Shown here: positions 36,015 to 47,483 of the stretch, one piece after another
Layout: the number at the start of each line of letters is the position of its first letter
Position numbering within the stretch: the first letter of the stretch is position 1
Source of the DNA: Archegozetes longisetosus
Taxonomy: Eukaryota > Arthropoda > Arachnida > Sarcoptiformes > Trhypochthoniidae
Length of the DNA stretch: 64,000 nt
Direction: 5' to 3'
Assembly (NCBI GenBank): GCA_018873245.2
Contig: JAEMBT020000001.1
Location: 5,754,220-5,818,219, forward strand
Program-made: the position numbers and the translations under genes
Notes under the pieces: generated by a model
Told to the model about the DNA's origin: nothing
What the model saw: only the letters and a program-made list of their open reading frames with translations
The model's database searches: none

Positions 36015-36045
36015 ATTACATGTAAGTTTTCACAAACATTCACGA

Positions 36046-36470
36046 TATAGCAGTACAGGAAAATTATTTAAAAGCTTCCCTAACTTCCTTTACAAGAAAT
36101 TTGATTAATCATCAGTAATGAAGTCAAATGAGCATTTGATTATTTAGAAAGACATTTAATTTCAGATTATGACCTTTGAAAGCAAACATTTGGTAAATTT
36201 TAAGTATATAGTATACCGAAAGATAAATAATTAGAAATTGATCAAAATCTAAGAATTTTTACGAATACTATTAAAATTTTCTTAATCATCACTATATTTT
36301 AAAGCTTTGTTTATCTAAAAAAATAGATTATTAATTTTTAAAATTTTATCTAACTAATTGAATATCATTATTTTTAAATTTGACAATTCCTCAAATTATT
36401 TTTCATTTAGAGATAATACAATCGCAAACTATTTTAACAAAATTTCATATTAGTATGAACTCTAAGCCAA
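36046..36470 (+). repeat. FAR 5'-flank repeat, copy a
   Basis: Approximately 420 bp with landmarks AGCAAACATTTGG, AATAATTAGAAATTGATCA and AAATTTGACAATTCCTCAAATTA. It recurs at 36643-37160 and 60215-60860. A conserved reading frame is doubtful. Confidence 0.6.
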
Positions 36471-36642
36471 CAAAACGTCGCACAATAGATTAGACATATA
36501 GAGAAATCTGTTTCATCTTTCATAAATTTTTCATTGCAACAGAGAGATTTCTCCTATTTCATCACTATTACTTCATGACTATTATCTATATTTAATTATT
36601 ATTTACATTGAATTGAGCTACCTCTAGTCTTTCAATCTGTGA

Positions 36643-37160
36643 GATGCAACAGTAGAGGAAAATTATATTATTAAAAATTTCCTTTAGCTTTACATGAAAT
36701 TTACATTGCATTTACCTGTAATGAAGCTAAAGAGCATCATTTGTTTTATTAGAGGTACATTTCATTCGAAATTATCATTTTAGTAGCAAACATTTGGCAA
36801 ATTTCAAGTATATGGCATATGAAAAGACAGATAATTAGAAATTGATCACAAATCTAAGACTTTTTAGAAGTATTATTAATCTTTCATTGATCTTCATATT
36901 TTTAAACTTTGTTTTTCTTAAAGAATAGAATGCTGTTTATATTTTTTGAGTTTTACCTTTACTAAGCGAGTTATTGTTTTCAAATTTGACATTTCCTCAA
37001 ATTATTTTCGATTTAGAGACAATACAATTGCTAATTCATTTAGTAAAATTTCGTAATAGGATAAGTTTTAAGAAAGAAGAGTTAAATAATAAAAAGTTAT
37101 ATTTAGAAATCTGTTTCACCTTTCATAACTTTTTCAGCACAATAGGAAAATTACTCAAAT
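36643..37160 (+). repeat. FAR 5'-flank repeat, copy b
   Basis: Second, tandem copy of the repeat at 36046-36470. It contains a 75-codon ORF (36974-37201) that is weakly alike to an ORF in copy c, but the likeness follows the nucleotide repeat and no family is recognised. Confidence 0.6.
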
Positions 37161-37201
37161 TTCACGACTATTATTTGTATTTAGTTATTTACAATGACTA
37201 A

Positions 37202-37869
37202 CTCTTGTTATTCAATTATACCTGCATGTGCTTAAACAAGTTTAATAAGTGAAAGACTCATCAAATAGCACTATAAGTATAAAATAGGCTATAGGTATTT
37301 GAAGCTTTCGAATAGTGCCGATGAGCAGTTTGCAATTTTCACCAAAAACAAACTAATTTTGATGAAATTTTATTAAAAATTTGAATGACTGCATAAAAAT
37401 TTTTAGTGTTCATTTATGATGAAGAAAATCCGTTTTCATTATTTCTCTAAAATATATAAATTACTGAAACTACAACTTGAATAAGCCAAAAGTAATTCAT
37501 AATAGAAGACATCATATTAAAGTTTTTAAAAAATTTAGGGAATAATCCAAGTTTAATTTTGTCGACGTCACTATAAATTTTAAGATAGAACCTTCAGAAT
37601 TAGTAAAATCCAGGGTAAACTATGCTCGTACATATATATAAAGTGTTCCATTACAAGAAGAGGATATGAGATGCTTATATCTTTTACGTTAACGAACTTA
37701 TTTTATTAAATAGAACGTCATTTTAAAGCTTATAAATGAAATCTTGTATGTGGTTAAACGAATTCGAATTTCGATGCAGTTATTCAAATTTGTCAAAGCA
37801 TTTAAAACAACCAGAAAAATAATGGTCATTATTAATTAACAGCGTTATTTGTTGCACTGAGGTATCATA
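37202..37869. other. AT-rich intergenic DNA
   Basis: Nothing recognised. Confidence 0.4.
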
Positions 37870-38360
37870 AACATAAATCTCTAATCAAAGTTATGAGACA
37901 ATCCAAGAAAAAGTTTAAAAAGCAGAAATAACCGAGTTATGAGACGATTTAAAGGATTTATAACAATTTGCAAATACATTATGAAGTAGAAGACTTGAGA
38001 AAATCGCCCATCATTCGCAATAAAACAACATTAACTGATGAAAATATTAAAAAAGTTAAATCTCTGTATAAATCGGATTATAATACTTCTTTAAGAAGAG
38101 CTGAATCTCAGTTGAGGACTAATAGCATTGAAATTTCTTACACAGTAAGAGGAACTCTCAATATTCTCAAGTTTGACTCCTATCACACCGTTTTAAAGTT
38201 TGATTTGAAGCCTATTGATTGTAAGCCTCTAATTTAGTTTTGTGAATGGATTTTGTCTAAAATTAATGAGAACGATATTTCCTGAGTAATATTTTGATGT
38301 CAGGCGAGGCGACTTTCTGTATTGACGATTGTGTTATCATATACGGGATTCAGCTTTGCT
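37870..38360 (+). mobile_element. IS630/Tc1/mariner-type transposase relic
   Basis: The frame at 37968-38237 carries LTDENIKKVKSLYKSDYNT and TNSIEISYTVRGTL, the helix-turn-helix of a DDE transposase family widespread in arthropods. It is followed by FCEWILSKI and, in another frame, LMSGEATFCIDD, equivalent to the first catalytic Asp region (usual form FSDEA.F). Stops and a frameshift break it. The C-terminal part of the same type of transposase appears at 50035-50411. Confidence 0.65.
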
Positions 38361-39699
38361 TAAAAACACTTATCAGTCTCTATTCAATCGAATTCATCTT
38401 TGTATTGAAATAAATGGTCAATATTTTGAAATTTAATAAAAATATCTCATTTTAGCTTTAGTTCAATGTATTATATATCTATCTAAGTTTTCCAATAAAA
38501 ATGTTATGAGAATTTCAAATCCTTAGCTTGTAATGAACATTATATGCCTTAATCCTTAAAAACATCTTAAACTCTATTATTTGAATCTAAATATTAAATA
38601 TTTGTATATTTTAAAAGAGAGACAAGGTTTTGTAATAGTTTTATTGTTCAAAACAAGTGCTTTAAAATTAATTATCTTACTGCTAGTTGTTCCCAGAGCC
38701 AGGATTCATATGAACAACACTCAGTATATTGCAACACAACAACTAGATTCAACTAAAATTTACCACAACCCTAAATATTTAACAATTCATAGAGAAAATA
38801 AATTAGAAATTAATATATATATATTTCTTGATTTAGGCTTTTTATCATTGAAAAACTATATTTTAAATATTAATTTGCGCTGAAAAGTAAAAATACAGAC
38901 GAATTACTAGATATAGTAAATACCAGTTTCGATCTAAAATTGATATCAATTCTATGAATTAAACATATTGAATATGCTAATAGAATCGTTGATAAAACTG
39001 AATCTGATTATATAAATATTATATTATACTTCAGCTTTAAGATAGTTAAGTTGAACAATCAAGTGACAAAAAATTTGCTTAAAATGTAATAGTTTATAAG
39101 CTTTGTAGATATTTTGTTGGGCAACCTAAATTTCTATAACTTAATAAAAATATCTTTCATAATATTATTTCTTAATCTGATAAGAATTATTTTTTACGCA
39201 TTCTAAAAGATAAATGATGTCTAACTGGCAGGAATGTCCTTCTTCGTATTTTACGTTGTCATTCAAACCTTTATTGTTCTGACTTAGCTCTTACAAAATT
39301 TGGCAACCTTTATTATCACATCAACGTTAAGAAGTACTCATTCGCTTTTCTGTTCCTATTTTAGTGATGAACTTACATTTTTCATTAAGTATTACGATCA
39401 AGTTTTTTAATCGTCAGTGGGATTAAAAAAAATTAAAAATTTTAAAATGTTTGTGAAGTAATAATAAGTAACAGATCATATATTTTCTGATGATTACCTA
39501 AGTTTTTTCTTTACTAAACATAACAAGAATATCTTCTTTTCTATACTCATATAATACTTCAAATTAAGTAACGTTTTCTCAAATAAGAAAATTATTATTC
39601 ATATAGTAAATGATACCATAATGGTATCTTTAAACTAGGTGAAATTCAGCAAATACAGCAGGGGATCAATGTGATAAGTGTACAATTATCATTCAGCTG
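38361..39699. other. intergenic DNA
   Basis: No gene or element recognised. A 100-codon ORF at 38581-38883 has no family resemblance and is probably chance. Confidence 0.4.
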
Positions 39700-40182
39700 T
39701 TAACCCTTCGTAACAACTTAACTTCGGAAAACGTAAAATTAACTGTAGGGTAAAATGTTACCCCACGTTTTCCACGCCTTATATTTGTTCCAGGTTAGAT
39801 CGAATGCTATCAGAATCAAGGTTAGCCTTTGCTTTTGAAGTTTTAATTGACTAATTAATTAATTTCTAGTTATTATCTGCTACAGCGTCATCAGCGGTTC
39901 AAATTGCTAGTAGCGACATTATAGCGCTGCGACACATATGGTAAACACGCAGCACTGCGATGTTAAGGGAAATTTCTGTCTTCAGAGAGACATGTTGCCT
40001 GAAAAATTTTTTAGAAATAAAGTTATAAGTCTAAATTAATCAGGATTCTTGTCATTCAAAGTAAGATATATGACTGAGGAATGGCTAAATTTTCAAGAAA
40101 TGACGACATTCTGTTGACTGTAGAGAGATTTTTAAGGTCAAACTTGGAAACATTTTACCCTACAGTTGTGACGAAGGGTTAA
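39700..40182. mobile_element. piggyBac-type MITE, intact termini
   Basis: 483 bp including TTAA at both ends (39700-39703 and 40179-40182). Terminal inverted repeats CCCTTCGTAACAACT and CCCTTCGTCACAACT (14 of 15). TTAA targets with CCC termini are the piggyBac signature. It contains a GTAGGGTAAAATGTTACCCCAC hairpin near the left end and TTTTACCCTACAG near the right. No ORF. Relatives: 16129-16603 (full, decayed) and 29450-29580 (5' part). Confidence 0.85.
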
Positions 40183-41086
40183 AAGAGAAAATATTTTATT
40201 CAAAATGATGTGATTCAAGATTAAGTTATAAATTATTCATGGTATAACTCGTGCCGTTTTTGAATTTCACCGATTAGATATAAACCTAAACATTAAATAT
40301 CTATATTTAAATGTATGAATAAATTTAACTTTAAGATTATTACCACTGTGATGAAATTGGGGGATTCCTTGAAGTAAGTCCTTGAAGCTGCAAAAACAAG
40401 TTTAATTGACTAGTCTAATGAAGAATTAAATACGTAACACTTTCACCATTACAATTTATGGCAAACTGCAAATGCTTGAGACTACTTGCAAACTCACTAC
40501 ACAATAGGACGCTTTCTAAAAGTGCTCGTTCTATTCTTTAAACTTGCAATCTAGTAATCATAAGTTATATTACTAGCTATTTAAGATTTAGTTAATGCAA
40601 AATTAATTCACAATTCTTGCGATTGTCCTCGTGATTCAAAAATGTCTTTTTATTTAATATATTAGAAAACCACTTTAATAGACTATTATTAATGATTTTT
40701 AAACTAAAAAAATACTAATTTTACTGTTTTAAAGCGTTCGAGTCCAGAATGACTCTTACATTTACCCTCTTATGGAATACCACGAAATATTTTCCTCTCA
40801 ATCAAAAATATTTGTATAAGGAACTTTGAATTTCATGTGTTTAGGAATTTGCGACATTAGAAAATTGATTTTGAACGGCAAATAGCAAACGTAAAAAAAT
40901 TATCAAAATAATGAGGAAAAACAAAAGATCGGAACTTTTATTTTGATAGAATATAAAAATTTGGTATAAATGTATATTAAAGTAGTTTTAAAATTGTTTC
41001 TCTACCAAGACAATCATTTAAAAAATATTTTCACAAAAATAACTTGATAGATTAACAAAGTATAAAGCTAACCTTTTCCACAAGAA
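40183..41086. other. intergenic, 3' of the elongase
   Basis: AT-rich, nothing recognised. Confidence 0.4.
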
Positions 41087-41914
41087 TTAGTCGTATTTAT
41101 TAGCTTTATTCTTATAAGTTTTAACATAGAACCTGAAAAATAAGTAGAAAAATAGGGGACATTGTAATTGTGCGTAATATCTGAGTGGCTTTGGATACGG
41201 AATATCTAATATTTCTATTAAAATTCCATAGACTCCCAGAATGACGAATTGAATCAATTCAAGTTGTGTGATGTACTTTTTCCACCACAAATATCTTTCA
41301 ATTTTTGGACCAAAACATGATAAGAAATAATATGAATACATAATCACATGTATGAAAGAATTGATTATAACGAACAAATAGCCCCCTTTTGAATTAAATC
41401 TAAACCATATACCAAACCATGTAATCAATGCGACTTCTGTGTGATGATAGAGATGAAGAAAAGTTATTTGACTTGACTTTTTCCGTAATGCAAAAAATAC
41501 AGTATCCAATAGATTTATCAATTTTACTATGTGATAAAAATAAATGAGTTTCATTTCATATTCAATTTCAAGAGAATTGTCTTCATCTGATGGTATACTC
41601 ATATCGAGTAATTCAAAGCCAAAATTAAGAGATCTTAATATAGCTACAAAGAAATAAGCATTGATAGCCACCATCAAAATATTGTAGCACTGAATAATTA
41701 CTTGAAGTTTGAACGCTTTTCGAGATTTCATGAAATTCGGGATAACTTCTGTAACTAATATTAAATAAATTATCAAAATGGCTATCAAAACATAAGGGCC
41801 ATTATTAAACATCGGTAGACTTTTCATTCTTCTATCACCGAAATCATGCCATAATTCGTAAAAATAATATCTTAAGTTTTTCGCTGAATAATCCAGGATT
41901 GACATCTCACTCAT
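41087..41914 (-). CDS. ELOVL: very-long-chain fatty acid elongase
   Basis: Condensing enzyme of ER fatty acid elongation: joins malonyl-CoA to long-chain acyl-CoA, adding two carbons. 275 residues from a single exon, the normal family length (about 260-320), starting at the first ATG in frame. Shows the ELOVL hallmarks in order: KLINLLDTVFFALRKK (131-146), the histidine box HLYHH (154-158) within FLHLYHHTE, NSFIHVIMYSYYF, and TQLELIQFVI, spread over about seven hydrophobic segments. It ends in a basic tail (YKNKANKYD) compatible with a C-terminal ER retention signal. No introns, unlike the other genes here, which may reflect retroposition or intron loss. It lies between FAR copies, whose products use very-long-chain acyl-CoA; subclass and chain-length preference cannot be told from sequence alone. 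Confidence 0.93.
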   Translation of the reverse strand: MSEMSILDYSAKNLRYYFYELWHDFGDRRMKSLPMFNNGPYVLIAILIIYLILVTEVIPNFMKSRKAFKLQVIIQCYNILMVAINAYFFVAILRSLNFGFELLDMSIPSDEDNSLEIEYEMKLIYFYHIVKLINLLDTVFFALRKKSSQITFLHLYHHTEVALITWFGIWFRFNSKGGYLFVIINSFIHVIMYSYYFLSCFGPKIERYLWWKKYITQLELIQFVILGVYGILIEILDIPYPKPLRYYAQLQCPLFFYLFFRFYVKTYKNKANKYD

Positions 41915-42941
41915 TTTGATGGAAAGTAAAGAGTTGATCTCAACTTATGCTAATAGTAATGTTCATCACCTGAACTGAAATGTTATGAAAGCTTTTTTGA
42001 AGATAATTTTTAAAGAGATTATTTTATACAATTTAGAGGCTTTTCTAAAGACACCTTAATTTCAAGACATAACCGCTTTAACATGTGACTTGTTCTTGAA
42101 ACTAGATTTTTTATTGCGAAACTTAGTCGCAAATTTTTATTGAGATAAAATGATATGACTTCATGGCTATTGATTTCAAAGTTGATAAATTGATTTCTCA
42201 ATCAAATGGACTTAAATGTTGATGGCCTCTAAAAATTCGATGTCAACGCCAAATGTAACAATTAATAAATAGATTACAGTATTTCTCTATTAATATAATA
42301 TATGTCAAATACAGATAACATATCGCATCTAAAATGTTGATAATCAAAATAATTTAACTGCGCAAAAATCATGTAAAAATAAAATCATATAAATCATGGA
42401 TTCTAGTCATAGTTGAAGGCCACTTTTTATAGATTGACGTCTCAGTAATAGTTTTCTAGGCAAGGGTAGAAAAAAATTTATTATAGCATCAAAAAGTATT
42501 TTGCAACAAGTCGTCTGTTAGATAGAATTAAAAAAATTTAATTTGTAATCAGACTTAAGAAAACAGACTGAAAAACATAGTGAAATGTCTTCAATTATTA
42601 TTACTAAAAAAAGTTAAGATGAATGAACTGCTTAATTGAAGTTTTCACTATGGAAACCTGAAATCTCTGCTATAAAAACATTGACGTCTGTATAATCACG
42701 AATTGAACTAATTGCATTTTTGCCATAAATATTTTCAAGTTAAACTTCAAAAATTGGTTCCTATGATGATGACTAACAATTTTATCAGAGAGTCTTCTGG
42801 CATAAGATGTTCAAAGAACAATAAATAAGTTTAATTATCAGATTTGATGCAGATCTAGCATCAACTAAAATTTCATAAGACTTTGAATCACTTTTTGAGA
42901 CGTTCTAGTGAAACCGAGAGTCTATATAAACAAACTGAAAG
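41915..42941. other. 5' flank of the elongase
   Basis: Probable promoter region; no motif assigned. A 60-codon minus ORF at 42019-42201 looks like chance. Confidence 0.4.
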
Positions 42942-43187
42942 TAGAGCTCGAACATATAAACCCTAAACCCGTTGAAGACCCGTAAAAAGCCCAAATCCGT
43001 AAAGTTGGATTTTTAAAATCTTCCTCCCAAAACCCTAACATGAGGAAATTGTAGATTTCTCTTAGAAATTAAAACGTTCAATTCATGTGCAGGGATTTTT
43101 GAAGGAAAATTTTTAAAATCCAACTGTACGGGTTTGGGTTTTTTACGAATCTCTAACGGGTTTAGGGGTTTATATGTTTGAGCTCTA
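42942..43187. mobile_element. foldback hAT-type MITE
   Basis: 246 bp that is almost entirely a palindrome: arms of about 78 bp starting TAGAGCTCGAACATATAAAC and, inverted, TAGAGCTCAAACATATAAAC. Perfect 8-bp duplications ACTGAAAG at 42934-42941 and 43188-43195. Locally GC-richer, with CCCGT and AACCC motifs. The minus-strand ORF overlapping it (43013-43432) is a by-product. Confidence 0.85.
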
Positions 43188-44493
43188 ACTGAAAGGCTCG
43201 CCAATAATGTGGGTGGACATAAAGGCTTGAGAGTCAGCTCAGAAGATATATGTTTAGATATAAAGTTCTCTCTACTTCGCGAAAGCACAACAGAGTACTT
43301 TGAGAATAAATGAATGAGTGAGTGATATAAAGTTCTTATTATGAGAAACTCTTGTGTTTTATTGTAATGTTGATGAATATGATTTTCTAAACCAAGAATT
43401 GTTTTGCAGGTATTCATAGAGAGAAAAAACATCCATGAATACTATTAGAACTTCAAAATTATATTTAACGTAAATCATTTTTATGCTAGTTGATTGTATG
43501 AAATAAAATTTTCTAAACTTTCAACATTTATAATTATTTATATAATTTAATTTTGCTATAGACTACTGTGTATTGCATTAAACTTCAAACTAAATCAACT
43601 TAATAATAAGTACACATTTGTAACTACTAAAGTAAGTAAACGGCAAAATAAGATGTCCAGGGGTTTGAAAACTGTACAAGAACTGAACAACCACTAGCAT
43701 CTAGTTTGTATGTTGTAAAATATTTCATCAAAATTAACCTGATTAGTTATATAATACTTAAAATCCTCACTAAGACCGGAAATATTGCTTATGTTAGTCT
43801 CTGAAGCTTTAATATGAATTGTCACAAAATTTCGTCATATTCACATATTTGCCAATCCATTAAATTATTTAAAATATTCATATGCTTTTTAGAAATAGAG
43901 TCTTAATTTTAGAGATTGCGACTTGTTTAGATGCTTTTAAAACGCGAACCATCAAATAATAATAATGAACAGAGAAATAATTCGGTCGAACCATTACTAT
44001 CTTTTTCTTATTTGAGCATTCCGATTATTTTACATATTTTAGATCTTTCAGTATTGAAATTCTAGCTATGTTTGACGTCTTAAATCATAAAAATGTTAAA
44101 AATTGAGTTACATATTGTTTTTTTGTGTCTTGAAGTTAATATTAATCAAATTTTCTAAAATTTTAAAACGTTTATAGAAACCATATAACCGTTATGTATT
44201 TTCAATAGAGAATTAAGATTTAAAAACAGAAGTTCATTTGTTTAAGCCGAAAACTCATAAGTTGAACTTAAAGATTCGAATTTTGATTTTAAATTTAAAA
44301 TACTTAACATAATCATCAGACTCGAAAATTTTTTAATCAAATGAAGTGAATTAATTTAAATTTTGTCAAACGATTCTTAGTTCTTGTGAAAAATGATGAA
44401 AAACCAATTTTATTACAAGATAAAGCTTTGACTGCAAGAAAAGCCTATTCTCTATTGAAAAATATCAAAAGGTTTATTAAATCACTAGTATTT
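43188..44493. other. intergenic DNA
   Basis: No gene or element recognised. Confidence 0.4.
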
Positions 44494-44723
44494 ACATATC
44501 TATGTATAAATGCGAGAGGTACTTTGCAAATTTTATGCTTAGCTTAAAAAGTCTTTCAATCTTTAAGAGTGAAAGTAATAAGCATCAATATATAATTTTT
44601 ATTTCATAATTAAAGATTTTAACATGCAAAATGATTATATATGATTTAAAGAATCTTTATTACTTTTTATTTATATGATTAAATAGTTGAAAATGACTCC
44701 CTTACATTTATACATAGATATGT
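44494..44723. mobile_element. small MITE with 19-bp perfect inverted ends
   Basis: ACATATCTATGTATAAATG at 44494-44512 is exactly complementary to 44705-44723; pairing continues imperfectly for about 16 more bases. 230 bp, no ORF. No convincing target duplication, so the superfamily is undetermined. Confidence 0.6.
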
Positions 44724-45583
44724 TGAATGTTTTTGAAGATACGCTCTAAGTATTTTCAAATAACTTGTTTTATAGACTTAAAATATAGATAAACTCCTTG
44801 AGCTCATTAACCATAACTTTATTACCATTCAAAGTAACTATACAATCAAGGTTCACATTGAGGTTCGCATATGCAGGTGAGAGTAATATTTTGAGTCTTT
44901 GATGGCAACATTTTATTTGAATAATGTGTAGAATGTTCTTTACCAGCAATTATACATTTCATGGTAAATTCTCTTTTATGAATTTTTGCTTTCAATTCAT
45001 TTTTATGTAATTATCACAAAAAATACTTATTATAAATTTAGTCATTTAATAAATGAAAATACTTGGAATACTTATAAACTGCAATAAAGTATTAAAGTTC
45101 TGAACTATTAGTTAAAAGTGCAAAAAGACCTCTCTTGCCTCGAGATATAAATGAAAGTTCGAAAGAACCCAATATTAACTATTACTTAAAGCATATCTTC
45201 AAAAGCATTCAATATATTGTAATGGGTGCTTTAATCATTCAATTTATTGATTCAATATTATTTTGAAATATTTTTGCGCTTATGATTTTAGTATAAGTAT
45301 TGAACACTACCTTAAATTGAAAGCGAATTCAGATCATTAAAAGATTAGAGCTAATTCACTTTTTGATATCTTTATCAAGCTCTTAGTTTTACTTGAATAC
45401 AATTTGATATAAATTATAATTTACACTAATAATCATTTGTATATGTAAAATATTCATATATTATGTTATTTTTGTTGCCATATACTCAAGCTTTTAGTGA
45501 TAAGACTTATCTCTATATTATTTTGCCATTAGTTAAGAGTTGAATAATTTACTGAAATCAAAACTTATGTGTATATATGTCTT
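44724..45583. other. intergenic DNA
   Basis: Nothing recognised. Confidence 0.4.
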
Positions 45584-46147
45584 ACAATGGAGACTTGAAA
45601 CCGATTGGTGGAAATACAAGTTAAAATCAGTTGAAACTCCAAGATCAATGTATTTTAAACACTAGAATCGGCAAATTAGCCGCCACTGGGACTAGGATCA
45701 TAATTAAATTAACGATTAATTTGTTAATTAATTATGAGGCAATGCGAACTTCTTTAAAAGTTTAGAGCAAAGCGATCATGCGCTTTATTAAAATAGAGTT
45801 CTGTACGGATTCGCAAACTTTTATGACAAAGCTGTAACATTGAAAACATTGAAGAACTCATTGTTTGTTGGTCTAATTTAAGCTTAATAAGTTCATAAAC
45901 TTTGTAATAAAAGTTAGCGAATCCATACACAACTCTATTTTAATAAAGCGCATGATCACTTTGCTCTAAACTTTTAAAGAAGTTTGCATTGCCTCATAAA
46001 TAATTAACAAATTAATCGTTAATTTAATTATGATCATAGTCCTAGTGGCGGCTAATTTACCGATTCTAGTGTTTAAAATACATTGATCTTGGAGTTTCAA
46101 CTGATTTTAACTTGTATTTCCACCAATCGGTTTCAAGTCTCCATTGT
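45584..46147. mobile_element. large foldback element, about 250-bp arms
   Basis: Left arm 45584 to about 45831 and right arm about 45900-46147 are inverted copies with only a handful of differences, starting ACAATGGAGACTTGAAACCG at both outer ends, with a loop of about 65 bp. No coding capacity and no clear target duplication, so it may be a foldback transposon or an inverted duplication. Confidence 0.85.
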
Positions 46148-47483
46148 GAGCATCATTGACTCAGGAATTCGAAAGCTATAATTTGACAAAAATCTCACTA
46201 GAAAATCATTTGATCATCAAATTATTGAATAAATATTGATTTTTGTCGGTGGATACCGAATACTGGCTCTTAAACTTCATTAAAGTTAAACAATTAACTT
46301 TTAAACAGTTAAACAATTCAACAAATATTTAAACAACTCTAAAATATTTCACAAAAAAATGATTAAACAAGTTTTTATCAATTACCTATTCGGTCCCTAA
46401 TTATAAAACTGTAGATATCTAGGCAATTTTTAAACTGCAGTTAATTAATAATTTTTAATTCTGATTCATGTATAAAGTTATGAATGTTTTATATTTTGAA
46501 TTTTTAATTAATGTAGGAGTCATTCAAAGTATTTTTCACAATATAATACCGGACTTTGGCTTTTCAATTTCATAACTCAGGCGAAGATTTGACTTTTTGA
46601 GAACAAGAGATAACTAGCTCTCTACTCCAAAAACATTGAACCAACAACGAACGCAGAAACCGCAATCATAGCCAGTGAGTATGTACTACAATGCCATAGC
46701 CTCCTAGATATTATTTTCAAAATTTAAGTGTAGGTCTTTATTAAAAATAAAATAAAAGAATATTGTAAAAGACTTTGAAACTGTACTTATTTGATGAATC
46801 AATCGATTACTTATTTTTAAATATTAATGAAATATTTGGTAAATTGAATATTCGAATATGTGTTAGCGTTTACTTTAACAAATCTCAATATTCCAAACTT
46901 ATAACACCTTCCCCTCATATCGAAACCTACAGCAATGGCATGAATTCATTATTTCTGTCTAAATCCTGTTACCGTTTCCGTGCCTAATTCTATTCACACA
47001 CACTTAAATCTAAAAGGTTGATTGATCTATAAGTGCATTGACTTAAACGAATGGCTAATAATTGTATAACAATTAATTTAATAAAAATATCAAACTTCGG
47101 ATTTTTGTTTTTTTTTCTACAAAAATATATGTTTTTAACATTGAGCAAAGTGAAATGAAGTGAATTATGGATAAATATTTTAGAACTTAGAAAACAATTA
47201 GATCATCGGAAATCAGGATAAGATAATTAGGTTAAAAATAATGATATCATCTGTGATTATCAATCAAATGCTAGTTTTCATGAGTGTCACCGAAACTTTT
47301 AGTATAAATATGACTGAAAGTTAGTCCAGAAATAAAAACTCTTTTCTGGGACAGAAATTTTTTCGCTTATTTAATTTTGATTTTATGTAAGTACAAGTGT
47401 ATGTCCGGTTTATTTCTATCATTAAGTTTTTTTTGTTGATTTTAATCATACTTTCAGTACAATTTGGTCTAATTATTAGAATA
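46148..47483. other. intergenic, upstream of the dehydrogenase
   Basis: AT-rich. The frame of the downstream gene stays open back to 47397 with a hydrophobic stretch, but the conserved start is at 47484, so that extension is most likely 5' UTR. No promoter element identified. Confidence 0.4.

Noticed and set aside
36974..37201. Small conserved protein shared with 60666-60923
   Set aside because: The similarity tracks a non-coding repeat present a third time without an open frame, and the residue composition is AT-driven.
43013..43432. 139-codon minus-strand ORF
   Set aside because: About half of it lies inside the palindromic MITE at 42942-43187 and there is no domain resemblance.
45584..46147. 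Assigning the foldback to a named transposon superfamily
   Set aside because: No target duplication or coding remnant supports any particular superfamily.
47397..47483. In-frame N-terminal extension of the DHDH gene resembling a signal peptide
   Set aside because: The conserved family start MATKWG is at 47484; a cytosolic enzyme needs no leader, so this is more likely untranslated.
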